DNA of 58,843 nucleotides. Source: Ferdinandcohnia sp036965165 (GTDB lineage Bacteria; Bacillota; Bacilli; Bacillales; Bacillaceae_L). Below the pieces are notes generated by a model, which saw nothing but the letters and a program-made list of their open reading frames with translations, made no database searches and had not been told where the DNA came from. Location: positions 1 to 58,843 of the forward strand of contig NZ_JBALOX010000028.1 in NCBI RefSeq assembly GCF_036965165.1. The letters run 5' to 3'. A program made the translations under genes and the position numbers. Positions 57,583-58,843 of this stretch are shown one piece after another (within the stretch, counting starts at the first letter, position 1; the number at the start of each line of letters is the position of its first letter).

Positions 57583-58824
57583 TTATTCAAATGGTGATTT
57601 TTCTGGCATTGTTACTTTTTCTTTTGTTTCAACGATTTCAGGTACAAGCTTGCCGTCTTTCACAACGTTTTTCGTGATATAGAAGTTTTGAATGACATTA
57701 TGCGTTTTTTCATCAATTGAAACTGGTCCACGTGGACTATCATAAGAAATACCTGGTAATTCTTTGATTACTTTTTCAGCTTCCACGCCACCTGCTGCAG
57801 TTAGAGCTTTGTCAAGAACTGTTGCTGAGTCATATCCATTAACAGAGAACGTATTAGGAAGCTTTCCGTATTTCTTTTCATAACCTTCAACAAATTTTTT
57901 GTTTAAATCATTTTCCAACCAAGGTGAGTATACAGTTCCAGCAAGATATCCTTCCGAACTATCTCCAGTTGGCTCTAACATTAGTAAATCACCAAATTCT
58001 AAAGTTCCAGACATTGGAATTTTATCTTTCAAACCAAATTCTTCGTATTGTTGAATATAACGAATTCCGTCACTACCAGCAAAGAAAGAGTAGATTACAT
58101 CAGGCTTTAAGCTAGATGCTTCTTGTAAATACGTGGAGAAATCATTTGTTCCTAATTTCGGATAAAGTTCTTTTAATACAGTACCGCCTGCTTCTTCATA
58201 AGCCGCCTTAAAGGATCTTAAGACTTCAATACCAGCTGGGAAGTCAGAACCCATGATAACTGCATTTTTACCGATATTATCCGCTACATACTCTGCGAGA
58301 GGATGTCCATTTTGCCAGTTAGACCAAGAAACACGGTATACATAATCACTCTTTTTACCCCAATTTAGATCGTCTGCTGCTGCGTTTGGTATAATCATAG
58401 GAATTTTATCTTTATTTACTTCATCACGTAATGCAAGAGCGATAGAAGAGTTAGTAGGACCAACCAGAAGATCTACTTTTTCACTATGAACTAATTGACG
58501 ATATTTTCTTAGACCTACTTGAGGATTTCCTTCGTCGTCTTCAAATTTAAGCTCTACTTTTTTACCGCCTAATTTCCCATCATGTTCTTCTAAATAAAGT
58601 TCGAATCCTTGTTTAATACCATCAGATAATGGAGCTAATGGACCTGTAAAGGATAGGACAAAACCAATTTTAATCGTTTCGCTTTCTGTTGATGGATTGT
58701 CCGATCCACCTGATTGAGGCTTATCCCCTGAGGAGGTAGATTGTTGTTTTCCTCCTGAACAGCCTGCAACAAATATCATCATTGCTATAAGAAGCATGCA
58801 TATAAATTTCCACTTTGTTTTCAT
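57583..58824 (-). CDS. livJ: LIV-type ABC substrate-binding lipoprotein (operon 2)
   Basis: A 413-residue lipoprotein with lipobox VAGC (Cys about residue 22) and a Ser/Gly-rich linker. The class I binding fold has IKIGFVLSFTGPLAPLSDGIKQGFELYLEEHDGKLGG, VDLLVGPTNSSIALALRDEV and YSFFAGSDGIRYIQQYEEFG. Pattern and length resemble binding proteins for aromatic acids or amides as much as those for amino acids. Its place next to an IclR-controlled dioxygenase locus favours an aromatic or related ligand. The ATG at 58824 is preferred for AAAAGGAA upstream; the operon promoter lies beyond the window. Confidence 0.9.
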   Translation of the reverse strand: MKTKWKFICMLLIAMMIFVAGCSGGKQQSTSSGDKPQSGGSDNPSTESETIKIGFVLSFTGPLAPLSDGIKQGFELYLEEHDGKLGGKKVELKFEDDEGNPQVGLRKYRQLVHSEKVDLLVGPTNSSIALALRDEVNKDKIPMIIPNAAADDLNWGKKSDYVYRVSWSNWQNGHPLAEYVADNIGKNAVIMGSDFPAGIEVLRSFKAAYEEAGGTVLKELYPKLGTNDFSTYLQEASSLKPDVIYSFFAGSDGIRYIQQYEEFGLKDKIPMSGTLEFGDLLMLEPTGDSSEGYLAGTVYSPWLENDLNKKFVEGYEKKYGKLPNTFSVNGYDSATVLDKALTAAGGVEAEKVIKELPGISYDSPRGPVSIDEKTHNVIQNFYITKNVVKDGKLVPEIVETKEKVTMPEKSPFE

Positions 58825-58843
58825 TTTCCTTTTCTCCACTTTC

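Overview
The window is a low-GC, endospore-forming Firmicute chromosome segment, almost certainly Bacillaceae. The supporting markers are gerE, yutH, lytH, yunB and a YhcN/YlaJ-type lipoprotein, AGGAGG-type ribosome binding sites with frequent TTG/GTG starts, and long stretches of B. subtilis gene order. The species cannot be named from sequence alone. It is a draft: there are two NN gaps (36471-36472, 49258-49259) and one long N run (57447-57495).

Layout. (1) 267-11403, leftward: a type IV pilus operon, vanW-like / pilB / pilT / pilC / pilA / pilD / pilM / pilN / pilO / acidic membrane protein / PRC-barrel protein. It sits beside folC, where B. subtilis has only comC. (2) 11908-16320, leftward: folC and valS, with a tRNA-Val T-box leader. 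(3) 16594-23078: the lysC, yslB, sdhCAB, ysmA, gerE block. (4) 23570-28764: yutJ, then a quinone/electrophile-type cluster (FMN reductase, LLM monooxygenase, ring-cleaving dioxygenase, MarR regulator), then yuzD and a NifU-like scaffold. (5) 29056-41636: thrB-thrC-hom, a hydroxyacid dehydrogenase, yutH, yutG, yutF, yutE, yutD, a spore lipoprotein, lipA and lytH. (6) 41717-46497: a complete branched-chain-amino-acid-type ABC transporter operon, lying between lytH and yunB. (7) 46817-50378: yunB, yunC, yunD, yunF. (8) 50552-58824: an apparent aromatic-catabolism locus, with an ACMSD-like amidohydrolase, an extradiol dioxygenase, a divergent IclR regulator and a second LIV-type ABC transporter operon.

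The least ordinary content is between the genes. At least five families of short repeats are present. Family R1 has seven copies and stands out. It is a multi-hairpin element of about 50-165 nt, nearly always in the sense orientation and ending just before the Shine-Dalgarno sequence of the next gene (pilM, valS, lysC, sdhA, the amidohydrolase; yutE at a longer distance). Three copies fill the space between two cistrons of one operon. Its hairpins differ between copies by apparently compensatory changes, which suggests a structured, dispersed mRNA leader or intercistronic element. Family R2 (four copies) has GTTCAAAAAG/CTTTTTGAAC inverted ends and looks MITE-like. R1 and R2 lie exactly at the two places where B. 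subtilis-like gene order breaks (valS|lysC and gerE|yutJ).

Regulatory sites read directly include a sigma-K-like gerE promoter, good sigma-A promoters for valS, sdhC, hom and the first liv operon, paired operator candidates for the MarR and IclR regulators, a conserved internal translation start in lysC, and a hairpin that would bury the yunB ribosome binding site. All homology statements come from recalled family features and not from searches.
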